From Thalassotalea_H sp040779345 (GTDB lineage Bacteria > Pseudomonadota > Gammaproteobacteria > Enterobacterales > Alteromonadaceae), in NCBI GenBank assembly GCA_040779345.1, contig JBFONU010000003.1:62001-126000 (forward strand): 64,000 nucleotides of DNA, read 5' to 3'. This document shows positions 52,075-61,660 of the stretch, in pieces. The notes under the pieces are model-generated. The model did no database searches and was not told the origin of the DNA. It saw only the letters and a program-made list of their open reading frames with translations. Positions within the stretch are counted from its first letter, which is position 1. Each line of letters begins with the position of its first letter. Position numbers and translations under genes: made by a program.

Positions 52075-53460
52075 ATGAGTACTTTAAAATATCAATCTCA
52101 AGCGGTCGCAAAGCCTTATTTTGTATTCGCGTTAATCTTATTTGCAGGTCAAATCTTGTTTGGCTTAATCATGGGGTTACAATATGTTGTTGGCGACTTT
52201 TTAGCTGGCGCAATTCCTTTTAACGTTGCACGTATGGTTCATACCAACCTTTTAATTGTCTGGTTGTTATTTGGCTTTATGGGTGCGGCTTACTATTTAA
52301 TCCCTGAAGAAGCAGAAACAGAGCTTCATAGCCCTAAATTGGCTATTGCATTGTTCTGGATATTTGCTGCTGCAGGTGTATTAACTATCTTAGGTTATTT
52401 ATTAGTGCCTTATTCAACCTTGGCACATATCACAGGTAATGAATACTTCCCAACCATGGGGCGTGAATTTTTAGAGCAACCCACCATTACTAAAATAGGT
52501 ATTGTTGTTGTAGCGTTAGGCTTCTTATTTAATATCGGTATGACGATATTAAAAGGCCGTAAAACCGCTATTAACATGGTATTACTTACAGGTTTAGTGG
52601 GCTTGGCGGTATTCTTCTTATTCTCTTTCTACAACCCAGCTAACATCGCATTAGATAAATACTTCTGGTGGTTTGTTGTTCATTTATGGGTAGAAGGTGT
52701 TTGGGAATTAATTATGGGTGCGATCTTAGCGTTCATCTTAATTAAAACCACAGGTGTTGACCGCGAAGTTATCGAAAAATGGTTATATGTGATTATTGCT
52801 ATGGCACTTATCACAGGTATCTTAGGTACTGGCCATCACTTCTACTGGTTAGCAACGCCTGAATACTGGCAGTGGGTAGGTTCAATCTTCTCAGCATTAG
52901 AACCGCTACCGTTCTTCGCGATGGTACTATATGCCTTTAATATGGTTAACCGTCGTCGTCGTGAGCATCCTAACAAAGCGGCTACTTTATGGGCGCTAGG
53001 TACGGCAGTAATGGCGTTCTTAGGTGCAGGTGTATGGGGCTTCTTACACACGTTAGCGCCAGTTAACTTTTATACTCACGGCTCACAAATTACCGCTGCG
53101 CATGGTCACATGGCATTTTACGGCGCTTACGCAATGATAGTAATGACGATTATTTCATATGCAATGCCTAAAATTCGTGGCATAGGTGAAGCAAACTGTA
53201 ACCGTGCACAAGTATGGGAAATGTGGGGTTTTTGGTTAATGACAGTATCAATGGTTTTCATCACGCTATTCTTAACAGGCGCTGGTGTATTACAAGTTTG
53301 GTTACAACGTTTACCAGAAACAGGTGAAGCATTAAGCTTTATGGCCACACAAGACAAGTTAACTATTTTCTACTGGTTACGTGAAATAGCAGGTGTATTC
53401 TTCTTGCTTGGTTTATTAACTTACTTTAGAAGTTTCTTTGTTCAAGAAAAAACAGCTTAG
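52075..53460 (+). CDS. norB: Nitric oxide reductase catalytic subunit NorB
   Basis: 461 residues with twelve predicted membrane helices of the heme-copper oxidase superfamily. Heme and FeB ligands are seen in RMVHTNLLIVWLLFG, HLWVEGVWELIMG (with the FeB glutamate pair), GTGHHFYWL and AAHGHMAFYGAY. The usual cNOR length (about 450-470) without the N-terminal extension of qNOR. It reduces two NO to N2O in the inner membrane. A terminator follows the gene. Confidence 0.97.
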   Translation: MSTLKYQSQAVAKPYFVFALILFAGQILFGLIMGLQYVVGDFLAGAIPFNVARMVHTNLLIVWLLFGFMGAAYYLIPEEAETELHSPKLAIALFWIFAAAGVLTILGYLLVPYSTLAHITGNEYFPTMGREFLEQPTITKIGIVVVALGFLFNIGMTILKGRKTAINMVLLTGLVGLAVFFLFSFYNPANIALDKYFWWFVVHLWVEGVWELIMGAILAFILIKTTGVDREVIEKWLYVIIAMALITGILGTGHHFYWLATPEYWQWVGSIFSALEPLPFFAMVLYAFNMVNRRRREHPNKAATLWALGTAVMAFLGAGVWGFLHTLAPVNFYTHGSQITAAHGHMAFYGAYAMIVMTIISYAMPKIRGIGEANCNRAQVWEMWGFWLMTVSMVFITLFLTGAGVLQVWLQRLPETGEALSFMATQDKLTIFYWLREIAGVFFLLGLLTYFRSFFVQEKTA

Positions 53461-53513
53461 GCTATTGTTAATTTAATCGACAAAGTAAAGTTAAACTCGC
53501 TTTAGTAAAGTAA

Positions 53514-53552
53514 TAAAGCCGTGATGATAACTTCACGGCTTTATATTTTTTT
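53514..53552 (+). terminator. Intrinsic terminator of norCB
   Basis: An 11-bp stem (53514-53524 with 53533-53543, 8-nt loop) followed by TATTTTTTTT, 53 bases after the norB stop. Confidence 0.88.
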
Positions 53553-53578
53553 ATTATCATAAAAATGAGCACCCCAAG

Positions 53579-53821
53579 ATGACTAACGAATTAAAAGTGG
53601 TACGTACAGAAAAACGAAAGTTGCAAAAAATTGCAAAGTTCATTAGCTACCTTTCAATCATTGTTGCCATTGGTTGTGGTATTTTCTTAGTGACAATTGA
53701 CGCCGAAGAAAAAGTGATGCGTGCCAGTATTGGCGCAACAAGTTTTTTCTTTTTTATGGTTGGCATAGTGCTGCATACCATTGGTTCAAGTGATTTACCC
53801 AACTTAACCATCAAAAAATAA
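53579..53821 (+). CDS. Small two-helix membrane protein between norB and norD
   Basis: 80 residues with a basic N-terminus and two predicted helices (about 22-42 and 50-68). It lies after the norB terminator and before the norD promoter, in the same orientation. No family is recognised. It may be a minor accessory of the nor cluster or an unrelated membrane peptide; readthrough from norB or its own weak promoter would be needed. Confidence 0.5.
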   Translation: MTNELKVVRTEKRKLQKIAKFISYLSIIVAIGCGIFLVTIDAEEKVMRASIGATSFFFFMVGIVLHTIGSSDLPNLTIKK

Positions 53822-53852
53822 TCACCATTAAGTAAAAACACCGCCACTATTG

Positions 53853-53894
53853 TTGATATATATCACATTCCCCTTGACTAAGAGATGTTAAAAT
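53853..53894 (+). promoter_or_regulatory. FNR/DNR promoter of norD
   Basis: TTGAT-ATAT-ATCAC (53853-53866) matches the consensus at 9 of 10 positions, centred at 53859.5. A -10-like TAAAAT at 53889-53894 predicts a start at about 53901, 41.5 bases downstream. The norD ATG is at 53930. Confidence 0.75.
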
Positions 53895-53929
53895 CGCTCC
53901 ATAATTGACTGACTAAATAACAGGTTTTT

Positions 53930-55774
53930 ATGGAAGAGTGGGTTGGCGAACTTTGGCATAAATACATTACGCGCAAAGCGAGTACAAATTTTGTTGAAGC
54001 GACAGTAGACTTCTCAGAGGTTAGCAAGTCTATTGGTATTGTTTATCGCGCATTAGGCGGCGATCATATCAAGCGAATTGAAGCAGCAACCCCTCGAGAT
54101 TATTTAGTACGACGCAGCTTTTTACAAACAATTTCGGGTGAAAACAAGCAAGTCAGTTTAGCATGGCAAGATGAAGACAGCTTACGTTTACCAGAGTCAT
54201 TAGCGGTATTCCCAACAACTGAACTCAATCACGACTTATATATCTGGCTGGCAATATTAGCGGCAAATCACAGTGGTAAATTTACGCACTGGGCCATTGA
54301 TAATCAACAATTGGTTGTTGATGTATTGGCGCAATATCCCGCTTTAAAACCCCGTTATGAACGTTTAGCGCAAGCGTTAGTTGATATTCGACCTGACGCA
54401 GAAAAACTCCCCCAAGCCGAACAAGCGATGGAAAAGGCCATTACCCAAGCCATTCTTTCGCCTGGCTCTGTAAAATTTTTTCCTGTGGTTAATTATGCTC
54501 CTCAAGCCGTGCATTTGTGGCTTTATCCTTCAGCCCATGTTGACCCTCAACTACTGCCTGAATATGAAGATATTGAAGAGTTAACCGAAGGTGAAGAAAA
54601 TAGCAAACCACTGGCCAAAAGTAATGCGAGCCGTAAAAAAGCTGAGCGAATAGACTCACCAGAAAGCCGTGATGGCATGATGATATTTCGCTTAGAAAGT
54701 ATGTTTTCTTGGAGTGAGTTTTCAAAGTTAGACCGAGGTTCGGATGACAGTGAAGAAGAGGATGAAGAATATCAACGCGTTGCCGAAGATCTTGACAATA
54801 TCACCCTGTCACAACAACAAAACCAGAAAAGTGCCTCCATTAAAATTGATCTAGATTTGCCTTCTGCGTCTGAAGACGATATCCCTCTAGGTTCAGGAAT
54901 TTCATTGCCAGAATGGAATTATAAAAAACAACAGCTAGAACCAGATCGTTGCTTATTACAACCTATGCTCCCCAAAGACTCTGTTCCGCAAAAATTACCC
55001 CTTAAGTTGCAAAGATCTGCAAAAATTATCCAGAGCCAATTTGAGCAAATGCGTAGTTTACGGTATTGGTTAAAAGGTCAAACACAAGGTGAAGAGCTAG
55101 ACTTAAACGCATGGTTAGATTTTCATGTTGAAAAGCAAATAGCACCAACCCAAGAAAAAGGCCTTTATCAAAGTTTTCGCGGCAATAATCGCGATATATC
55201 GACACTATTGTTAGCCGACTTATCAATGTCGACTGACGCCTATTTAGATGATGAAAACCGAGTCATTGATGTGGTAAAAGATTCAATGATGTTATTTGCC
55301 GAAGCCCTAAACAGTGTTGGTGATAACTTTGCCATGTATGGATTTTCATCGGTCAGAAGAACCAATATTCGCTTAAGTATGTTGAAGAACTTTAATGAAC
55401 GCTATAACGATGATGTACGTGGCAGAGTACAAGCAATTCGTCCTGGTTTTTACACACGAATGGGGGCGGCGATTCGCCAAGCGACAAAAGTGATTGTTGA
55501 GCAAAAAAGTAGCCAAAAATTATTACTGATATTAACCGATGGCAAACCCAACGATATCGACCATTATGAAGGGCGATTTGGCATTGAAGATACGCATCAA
55601 GCAATTAAAGAAGCAGAAAAATTAGGTATTAAACCTTTCTGCATTACCATTGATGTAGAAGCCCAAGAATATCTGCCTTATTTATTTGGTAGCGACGGTT
55701 TTACCGTGATTTTAAGACCTTCACAATTACCGATGCGATTACCACAACTTTATCATCAATTAACGAGTCACTAA
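53930..55774 (+). CDS. norD: NorD, VWA-domain nitric oxide reductase activation protein
   Basis: 614 residues, normal NorD length. The N-terminal 230 residues are helical (VEATVDFSEVSKSIGIVYRALGG and LAANHSGKFTHWAID). An acidic middle follows (about 265-300). The C-terminal von Willebrand A domain (about 415-610) has an intact MIDAS motif LLLADLSMSTDAY, with Asp in LILTDGKPND. NorD works with NorQ to activate NorCB. It has its own FNR/DNR-type promoter and is followed after two bases by the dnrP-like gene. Confidence 0.94.
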   Translation: MEEWVGELWHKYITRKASTNFVEATVDFSEVSKSIGIVYRALGGDHIKRIEAATPRDYLVRRSFLQTISGENKQVSLAWQDEDSLRLPESLAVFPTTELNHDLYIWLAILAANHSGKFTHWAIDNQQLVVDVLAQYPALKPRYERLAQALVDIRPDAEKLPQAEQAMEKAITQAILSPGSVKFFPVVNYAPQAVHLWLYPSAHVDPQLLPEYEDIEELTEGEENSKPLAKSNASRKKAERIDSPESRDGMMIFRLESMFSWSEFSKLDRGSDDSEEEDEEYQRVAEDLDNITLSQQQNQKSASIKIDLDLPSASEDDIPLGSGISLPEWNYKKQQLEPDRCLLQPMLPKDSVPQKLPLKLQRSAKIIQSQFEQMRSLRYWLKGQTQGEELDLNAWLDFHVEKQIAPTQEKGLYQSFRGNNRDISTLLLADLSMSTDAYLDDENRVIDVVKDSMMLFAEALNSVGDNFAMYGFSSVRRTNIRLSMLKNFNERYNDDVRGRVQAIRPGFYTRMGAAIRQATKVIVEQKSSQKLLLILTDGKPNDIDHYEGRFGIEDTHQAIKEAEKLGIKPFCITIDVEAQEYLPYLFGSDGFTVILRPSQLPMRLPQLYHQLTSH

Positions 55775-55776
55775 TT

Positions 55777-55986
55777 ATGTCGAATAAAAGGGTTACTTGC
55801 CTGTTTTGCCAATCCATTAATAATGTCAATGACGAACAAGCAGAGCTAGGTAATTGTCAAAATTGTGGCATGGCATTGAGCAAAGAAACGCCAAATAGCA
55901 CAGGGGCGAGAAAAAAGCGCTTCTTACCGTTTTTCTGGTTTATTGTTGTGCTATGCGTGGTAATGGTTTTCTATTTACCACGCTAA
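55777..55986 (+). CDS. dnrP: DnrP-like zinc-ribbon membrane peptide
   Basis: 69 residues: an N-terminal zinc ribbon with two pairs of cysteines (CLFC and CQNC, residues 9-12 and 28-31), a short basic linker and one C-terminal helix ending YLPR. Small proteins of this design called DnrP occur beside denitrification genes in Pseudomonas. The gene begins two bases after norD, so it is translated from the norD mRNA. Function unknown; the name rests on architecture and context. Confidence 0.65.
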   Translation: MSNKRVTCLFCQSINNVNDEQAELGNCQNCGMALSKETPNSTGARKKRFLPFFWFIVVLCVVMVFYLPR

Positions 55987-56219
55987 GTTTAAATGGTTAT
56001 TAAGTTAACGTTTAATGTGGTGGTTATTATCTTCATCCCTTAGGACATCATTATTTAAATAATGAATGAACTTTTCATCACCATATTTGTTTGGTAGGCC
56101 ATCATTAATAATGGTATTTCCCTGCAAAATATTGCTTCCCAGCGGTTAACGATTCATATCATATGAATAAATCACTTATTTTCCCTAGAGAAACAAGGTT
56201 GAAAAATGAACTAACTGAG

Positions 56220-57533
56220 TTAATTTAACATTGCCAATTGAGCATGCTGTACTTTTTCTCGCTCAACATATTTACGCCATTGACTCGCCGTTTTAGCTGA
56301 GCTGGCAATTTTTTCAGCGCTTTTAAATGCAGTTAATGATTGTTCAAATTGCTCTAAATTAAAATAACTCATACCGATGATAAGGTGCATATCGCCCACT
56401 CTTTTGATACCACCACGAGATAAAGCGCTATCAGCCGATGTTATTGCTAATTGCCATTTCTCTGTAGATAAATACGCTTGGGCAAGTTGTGCATCAAACT
56501 TTCCTGAATCGGAAATTTCACTTGCTTTAAGCAAAGGCGAAATGGCTTTTTTATCATTTTTTGCTGCTAGATAAGATTGTGCCAGCATTTCATAATGGCG
56601 TTCATTGGCAACAATTTTACCTTCTGCAATTGCATCATCTAACAGTTTTGCCGCTTTATAAGGCACCCCATGAAAGCGATATAATTGCGCCAACGTAACA
56701 ATATCTTGCTCTTTCACCACATAACCAGCTTGCCATGCGGTTTCCATTGCCGCTAATTGTTTATCTTCCTTACCGGTTTCTCCGTACATACCACTAAGCT
56801 GTAACCAATATTCGGGTTTTTCATACAAGTTAACCAGTTGTTCTAGCACTTGGGTGACCTTTTCAGGTTGCTTTAATTCATAAAAGTTAGCCCGTTGTAA
56901 TATCAGCCAATTTTCTTTGGGTAACTTATCCTTCGACTTAGCTTCAGCAATCGCTTTATCAACGGCAGCCAATGATGATTTAAATTGTTTGTCTTGATAA
57001 TAAACTTGCGCAAAAAGGATATGTTGCTCACTCGTCAATGGTTTGGTATTGACTGCTTTCCATTGAGATAAATACGCAAGTGTTTCTTCGTAGTTTTCTT
57101 TCTGCATTGACAGCTGCGCCAATGAGTATAACGTTGATAACCTTAACGACTCAGGTATAGCGAGCTCAGCAATCACTTTTTCAAAGCTATCAATGGCTGC
57201 GGCAATGTCATCATTACCGTAATACATAAAGCCGTAGAAATTCCACAGCATTGCTTTTTCATAACTGTTGAGGCTGTCAATGCGGTCTTTAACGTCATCA
57301 AGCACATCAAAACCTTCTAGCTTTACGCCTTCATCCGCAAGTTTTTGTGCTCTAGCTAATTGCGCATAAACACGATTACGCATTGCTGGCACTTTAACCG
57401 ACTGTTTTTCGGTTTGGCTTGCTTGGCTTGGTTCAGTACTGCCAGCAGCATGGCTAACAGAAACCGTATTTGTAACAGTGGGTAGCAAATAAAAGCTACC
57501 CAGAGTGATAAGTGAAATGCATAATTTTTTCAT
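56220..57533 (-). CDS. TPR-repeat exported protein of the TonB2 operon
   Basis: 437 residues from the ATG at 57533, which has GGAGGAAAT directly upstream; the frame is open 31 codons further but lacks a better start. A signal peptide (ending SHA) is followed by tetratricopeptide repeats across the rest (for example YGNDDIAAAIDSFEKVIAELAIPE and LIIGMSYFNLEQFEQSLTAFKSAEKI). It is presumably periplasmic. It is the last gene of the DUF3450-ttpC-exbB-exbD-tonB operon, an arrangement common in Vibrio and Alteromonadales TonB2 systems. Confidence 0.85.
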   Translation of the reverse strand: MKKLCISLITLGSFYLLPTVTNTVSVSHAAGSTEPSQASQTEKQSVKVPAMRNRVYAQLARAQKLADEGVKLEGFDVLDDVKDRIDSLNSYEKAMLWNFYGFMYYGNDDIAAAIDSFEKVIAELAIPESLRLSTLYSLAQLSMQKENYEETLAYLSQWKAVNTKPLTSEQHILFAQVYYQDKQFKSSLAAVDKAIAEAKSKDKLPKENWLILQRANFYELKQPEKVTQVLEQLVNLYEKPEYWLQLSGMYGETGKEDKQLAAMETAWQAGYVVKEQDIVTLAQLYRFHGVPYKAAKLLDDAIAEGKIVANERHYEMLAQSYLAAKNDKKAISPLLKASEISDSGKFDAQLAQAYLSTEKWQLAITSADSALSRGGIKRVGDMHLIIGMSYFNLEQFEQSLTAFKSAEKIASSAKTASQWRKYVEREKVQHAQLAMLN

Positions 57534-57558
57534 AATATTTCCTCCATTTTTCTTTTGT

Positions 57559-58194
57559 TTAGCCATCAATTTCAAAAGAAATTTTATTTTGAACACCCGA
57601 AACTTCTGCTGCAACACCATCGACAACCCGCGGTTTATATTTAAATTTCAATACTGCATCCATTGCCGCACGGTTAAATACGCCTTCAGGCTTTGCTTCA
57701 ATCACCAAAGGGTCACGTACCGAGCCATTTTTAGTCACCGTAAATTCAACAATAACGTAACCTTCAAGCCCTCGAGATTGTGCTCGGCGTGGATAAATGG
57801 GTGCAACTTTAACGATAGGTAAATAATCACCATCACTTCCACCTAACTTTATTCCTCCAGTCAAACCTGCCGCAGCATCAACTTGTGCAGTAAAATTGCT
57901 ACTCACGGCATTAATATTCGGGTTAGCTTGTTGTAATTGTGGCTGCTGCATTTGTGGCGGTGGCTGTTTCGGTTTTTGTGGCTTTTGTGGCTTACGATCT
58001 TTTTTGACAATCGCTTCATCCTTTTTAAGGCGAATAAAATCAAGCACGTTACCGCGAGGCGCTTCTGTTAATACATCATTACCACCAGAAATTAAGGCTT
58101 GCATACTCCACAACAATACAACCGTAACAACTATTGCTAAAACAAAGCTGATCCCGTACCGCCCTAATTCATTTATCTGAATGTGAGAGTGCAT
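57559..58194 (-). CDS. TonB-family energy transducer (TonB2 type)
   Basis: 211 residues: one N-terminal membrane helix (about 13-33), a short Pro/Gln/Lys-rich periplasmic linker (KPQKPQKPKQPPPQMQQPQ) and a C-terminal TonB domain (about 125-210) with PRRAQSRGLEGYVIVEFTVTKNG and VLKFKYKPRVVDG. It is shorter than TonB1, as expected for TonB2. It couples the proton motive force harvested by ExbB/ExbD to outer-membrane receptors, such as the receptor gene encoded at the right edge. Confidence 0.93.
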   Translation of the reverse strand: MHSHIQINELGRYGISFVLAIVVTVVLLWSMQALISGGNDVLTEAPRGNVLDFIRLKKDEAIVKKDRKPQKPQKPKQPPPQMQQPQLQQANPNINAVSSNFTAQVDAAAGLTGGIKLGGSDGDYLPIVKVAPIYPRRAQSRGLEGYVIVEFTVTKNGSVRDPLVIEAKPEGVFNRAAMDAVLKFKYKPRVVDGVAAEVSGVQNKISFEIDG

Positions 58195-58196
58195 AG

Positions 58197-58610
58197 TTAA
58201 ACCTCTTGTGCCGCGATTGAAACGTCAAACACACCAGCAGCTCTTGCTGAGTCCATCACTTTGATCAAAATATCTGTGGTCGCTTTTTGATCGGCTTGAA
58301 TAACCACTGTCCCTTGTGGGTTTTCAGCTTTGAGGCGCTCAATATTAGCTTGTACGGCGCGCACATCCACTTTACGTTTATTGATCCAAATATCCCCTTT
58401 GTCACTTATCGCAACTAAGATATTGGCACGTTCTTTTTTAACAGCGGTTGCCGCTTCTGGGCGATTGACTTCAATACCCGCTTCTTTCACAAATGAAGCC
58501 GTTACAATAAAAAAGATCAGTAAGATAAACACAACATCTAGCATTGGCGTCATGTTAATTTCTTCAGCTTCTTCTTGCTCTTGTAATACTTTTGATAATT
58601 GAGAACGCAT
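58197..58610 (-). CDS. exbD: ExbD2, biopolymer transport protein
   Basis: 137 residues from the ATG at 58610 (AAGGA nine bases upstream). One membrane helix (about 22-42) contains the proton-pathway aspartate in NMTPMLDVVFILLIFF. The periplasmic domain ends with the ExbD/TolR pattern VVIQADQKATTDILIKVMD. It stands two bases before the tonB start and pairs with ExbB2. Confidence 0.94.
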   Translation of the reverse strand: MRSQLSKVLQEQEEAEEINMTPMLDVVFILLIFFIVTASFVKEAGIEVNRPEAATAVKKERANILVAISDKGDIWINKRKVDVRAVQANIERLKAENPQGTVVIQADQKATTDILIKVMDSARAAGVFDVSIAAQEV

Positions 58611-58672
58611 GTTCTTAATCCTTAAATTGATTAAACTAAAAGTGCTCAGCACTTGCTTATCTATAATGAGAG

Positions 58673-59200
58673 CTAATGAGCCATTGGCAGTGCGTCTTCC
58701 ATTTGCTCAGTTCTTCGTTTTGTTTTACGTTGTAACCAAGTCACCATAAATACGCCTGATAGTGAACCAACCATACCTGCCATCGTTGGAATTGTGGCTC
58801 TTGATACCCCTGATGCCATCGAACGCGCATTGCCACTTCCTGATATTGCCATGACATCAAAAACTTCAATCATGCCAGTTACTGTGCCTAACAAGCCTAA
58901 TAACGGGCATAAAATCACTAAACTTTGAATTAAGGTGACATTATTATTTAGCATTTCAGTAATGCGAGATACCTGCGCTATTCGTATTTGTTCAGCATTC
59001 CACGAATGGCGTTCATGACGGTTTTGCCAACTGACGATCATTTCATCTCTTATGTCTTTATAACTTTTTAAAAAGAAATATAATCGCTCGAAAATCAATA
59101 ACCACATCAAACAAATAACACCGGCAATGACGGTCAATACCTGACCGCCAGTATCTAGAAACTCACGAATGCTATTCATCAACTCGATGAATAAAACCAT
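58673..59200 (-). CDS. exbB: ExbB2, MotA/TolQ/ExbB proton channel
   Basis: 175 residues with three predicted membrane helices (about 20-38, 92-115, 138-160) and the family motif LVILCPLLGLLGTVTGMIEVFDVMA, then RATIPTMAGMVGSLSGVFM. It is the short ExbB2 form. Together with ExbD2 it forms the proton channel of the TonB2 complex; the larger ExbB-like protein encoded upstream is the TtpC-type partner. Confidence 0.93.
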   Translation of the reverse strand: MVLFIELMNSIREFLDTGGQVLTVIAGVICLMWLLIFERLYFFLKSYKDIRDEMIVSWQNRHERHSWNAEQIRIAQVSRITEMLNNNVTLIQSLVILCPLLGLLGTVTGMIEVFDVMAISGSGNARSMASGVSRATIPTMAGMVGSLSGVFMVTWLQRKTKRRTEQMEDALPMAH

Positions 59201-59203
59201 GAC

Positions 59204-60580
59204 TTACGCTCCTTGCTCAGCGCTTTCAGTGCGTTCAGCTCGCTCTGCAATTAAGCCCGCACTTTGCTGTTGTAAAATATTGATAATGCCACGGCTTCGG
59301 GTATTAAGAATGGTTGAAATAAAGACCATTGGGATAGCGACCACCAAGCCAAGCACAGTGGTGACAAGCGCTTGAGAGATACCACCAGCCATTAATTTCG
59401 GATCACCCGTACCAAACAACGTTATCGCTTGGAAAGTGTTGATCATACCGGTCACCGTACCAAGTAAACCAATTAATGGAGCCACAACCGAGACAATTTT
59501 AATTAAGGTTAAACGACTGGTCAGCACTGGTACTTCTTTAAGAATGCGCTCTGAGAGTTTTAACTCGAGTGTTTCGGTATCCGCATTGGCATTATTATCT
59601 TTCACTAACATCACTCGGCCTAACGGATTATCATCTGATGCGACAGCTGTTTTTAATTGGCGATTTACTTTATTGCCGATAAGGAACAAAGAAATAAAAC
59701 GTTCTAAGGCAATTAATAATCCAATGACACCTAATGCAATAATCACGTTACCAACCGCGCCACCTTGCTCAATACGCTCTTTCGTATCAGGTGCTTGCAC
59801 TAATAAGCCTAATATTGAACCGCCTGTCGGATCTAAAGCAAATGGAATAACACCTGAGTTGGCTTGTGATAACTGACCAGCACTGTCTAAATACCGACCA
59901 GAAGGTTGTCTGATTAATTCAGCGATAGAGCCTGTTTCATCAATATACTCCAAATACTTACCATCAGAGATAAGGTTAAAACCGCCCACCCGTATTACAT
60001 CACTTTGCACTTTTTCACCATTAGCGGCGACGACTTGTGCACTAAATTTATGTACTTTTGCGCTTTCAGTCATTTCTCGTTGTAATTCAAACCAGAGGCG
60101 TTCAATTTCTTCAATAGACGCCAGCTTAGAACTTGAGCCCATGCTTTGTGCAAACTCATCTAAAAACTGACCACGTCCTGGGATTTGTGCAGAGATAGTC
60201 GAAGTTTGAAACTTACTACGTGTATCGCCTGCCACTTGTTGTAATACACCAAACAGCTCTTTGAGTTCACCCATACGTTTATTTAAAGCATCAGTTTTGT
60301 TAGCGATTTCTACTTCATTTAATTGGTAGTTATTTTCAAGCGCTGTGCTTTGTGCAACAGCTTGTTCTCTGCGACTAATTGCCTGCTTCAATAATTGGTC
60401 TTGTTGCGATTTTTTTGCATTAAATTCCGCTTCACGTGCTTTATTTTGCTCTGTTTGGGCAATTTGCCCCTTTTCTAATTGTTTTAAAAGATCATCTAAA
60501 TTGGTTGCTTGTTGAGCATTTACCGTCAATACCAAAGAATAAAGCGCAAATGCCGATAAATATTTGCTTAAAGTTTTCAT
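59204..60580 (-). CDS. TtpC-like large ExbB-family protein
   Basis: 458 residues. A signal peptide (ending VNA) is followed by a long periplasmic coiled-coil domain (about 25-115) and a beta-rich region, then a C-terminal MotA/TolQ/ExbB domain (about 270-445) with VAPLIGLLGTVTGMINTFQAITLFGTGDP. TtpC proteins are essential for TonB2-mediated iron uptake in Vibrio. The gene overlaps nothing and lies three bases before exbB, inside the TonB2 operon. Confidence 0.9.
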   Translation of the reverse strand: MKTLSKYLSAFALYSLVLTVNAQQATNLDDLLKQLEKGQIAQTEQNKAREAEFNAKKSQQDQLLKQAISRREQAVAQSTALENNYQLNEVEIANKTDALNKRMGELKELFGVLQQVAGDTRSKFQTSTISAQIPGRGQFLDEFAQSMGSSSKLASIEEIERLWFELQREMTESAKVHKFSAQVVAANGEKVQSDVIRVGGFNLISDGKYLEYIDETGSIAELIRQPSGRYLDSAGQLSQANSGVIPFALDPTGGSILGLLVQAPDTKERIEQGGAVGNVIIALGVIGLLIALERFISLFLIGNKVNRQLKTAVASDDNPLGRVMLVKDNNANADTETLELKLSERILKEVPVLTSRLTLIKIVSVVAPLIGLLGTVTGMINTFQAITLFGTGDPKLMAGGISQALVTTVLGLVVAIPMVFISTILNTRSRGIINILQQQSAGLIAERAERTESAEQGA

Positions 60581-60589
60581 GTTGTTCCC

Positions 60590-61369
60590 TTATTCAGCAG
60601 AGTTTTGTGCAATAGGCACAATGATAAGATCGGGTGCTAGCTGTTTACGTGCAATGCGTAACGCTTTGTTGATATCTGAACGATATTCCCCCGGTAACGT
60701 TTGCCAAGATTTTGTTTGTTGATCCCACATCCCCATTTGCTGGCCATCGCGTGACTGATAAACAAAACTGACGCGGCCGATACGCAGAAAATCGACATCG
60801 CGCTCACTGCCATCGATCTCCTGTATACCGCTGTATACTTCAATGGTGCGTCCGTAATCGACTTCTATTTGATAAGCTTCTAAAACTCGGCGAAATTTTT
60901 CAGCAACAGAGACATCCGCTTGCGTTAATAGTGTTTGTAAATCTTGTGTTCTTTTGCTTCTTTCTTCAGGCAGAAATGGCACATCTAAATCAACAAACGT
61001 CACTAAAGTGTCAATCATTCTCGCCATTAATGGTGAAACTTGACGTTCAATAATACTGACTTGTTCCATAGAATTAGCTAACTGTGCTAGCTCAGTGAGC
61101 TGATTATTGAGTTGTGCTTGCATCTGACGGTTGTAAACATGTAAACCATCAATTTCTTTATTAACAACTTTAAATTGTTGTAACTTTGACTGGATTTGTT
61201 CGTTAATATTATCCACTTTTTTTTGTGAGTGATTTGCTGTTGTATTGATTTTTTCTCCCGCATTAACCACTTTCGCCAAGGCTTCATCTTGTGAATAAGC
61301 TAGGCTGTGAATTGAGGTGGCCGACAGACTGATCAATAAGCCCGCTTGTGCCAGTTTGGTGAATTTCAT
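60590..61369 (-). CDS. DUF3450 family periplasmic protein
   Basis: 259 residues with a signal peptide (ending SLA) and a coiled-coil N-terminal half (about 30-105), followed by the globular DUF3450 part (PF11932): VDLDVPFLPEERSKRTQDLQTLL, YGRTIEVYSGIQEIDGSERDVDFLRIGRVSFVYQSRDG. It is the first gene of the TonB2 operon and probably acts in the periplasm with the TtpC-like protein. The molecular role is not established. The 291-base gap upstream carries the operon promoter, which I could not pin down. Confidence 0.88.
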   Translation of the reverse strand: MKFTKLAQAGLLISLSATSIHSLAYSQDEALAKVVNAGEKINTTANHSQKKVDNINEQIQSKLQQFKVVNKEIDGLHVYNRQMQAQLNNQLTELAQLANSMEQVSIIERQVSPLMARMIDTLVTFVDLDVPFLPEERSKRTQDLQTLLTQADVSVAEKFRRVLEAYQIEVDYGRTIEVYSGIQEIDGSERDVDFLRIGRVSFVYQSRDGQQMGMWDQQTKSWQTLPGEYRSDINKALRIARKQLAPDLIIVPIAQNSAE

Positions 61370-61600
61370 ATTAAAACCCTAACAGTAGATGTTTCGCATT
61401 ATTTTTTGTAATGCTGTGACTAGTTATCTTTGTGTGCTAACTAGTATTAAATTACTGTCGGGAATTTTAATAACGAACTGTTACACTATTGTTTCATAAT
61501 TATTGCAACTTTATTAAATGACAAAAAAGTGACATTTTTCTTACGGTTAAGAGAAAACAACCTGTTAGTAAAATGGTTTTATCACCACCTTCGGCTCATA

Positions 61601-61628
61601 AAAAAACCTATCAAACGATAGGTTTTTA
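61601..61628 (-). terminator. Bidirectional intrinsic terminator of the receptor gene
   Basis: An 11-bp perfect stem (61602-61612 with 61617-61627, 4-nt loop) with A and T runs on either side, 33 bases after the receptor stop on the minus strand. Confidence 0.9.
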
Positions 61629-61660
61629 TACATTGATGAGTGATCACTTTCGCTTAGCGA

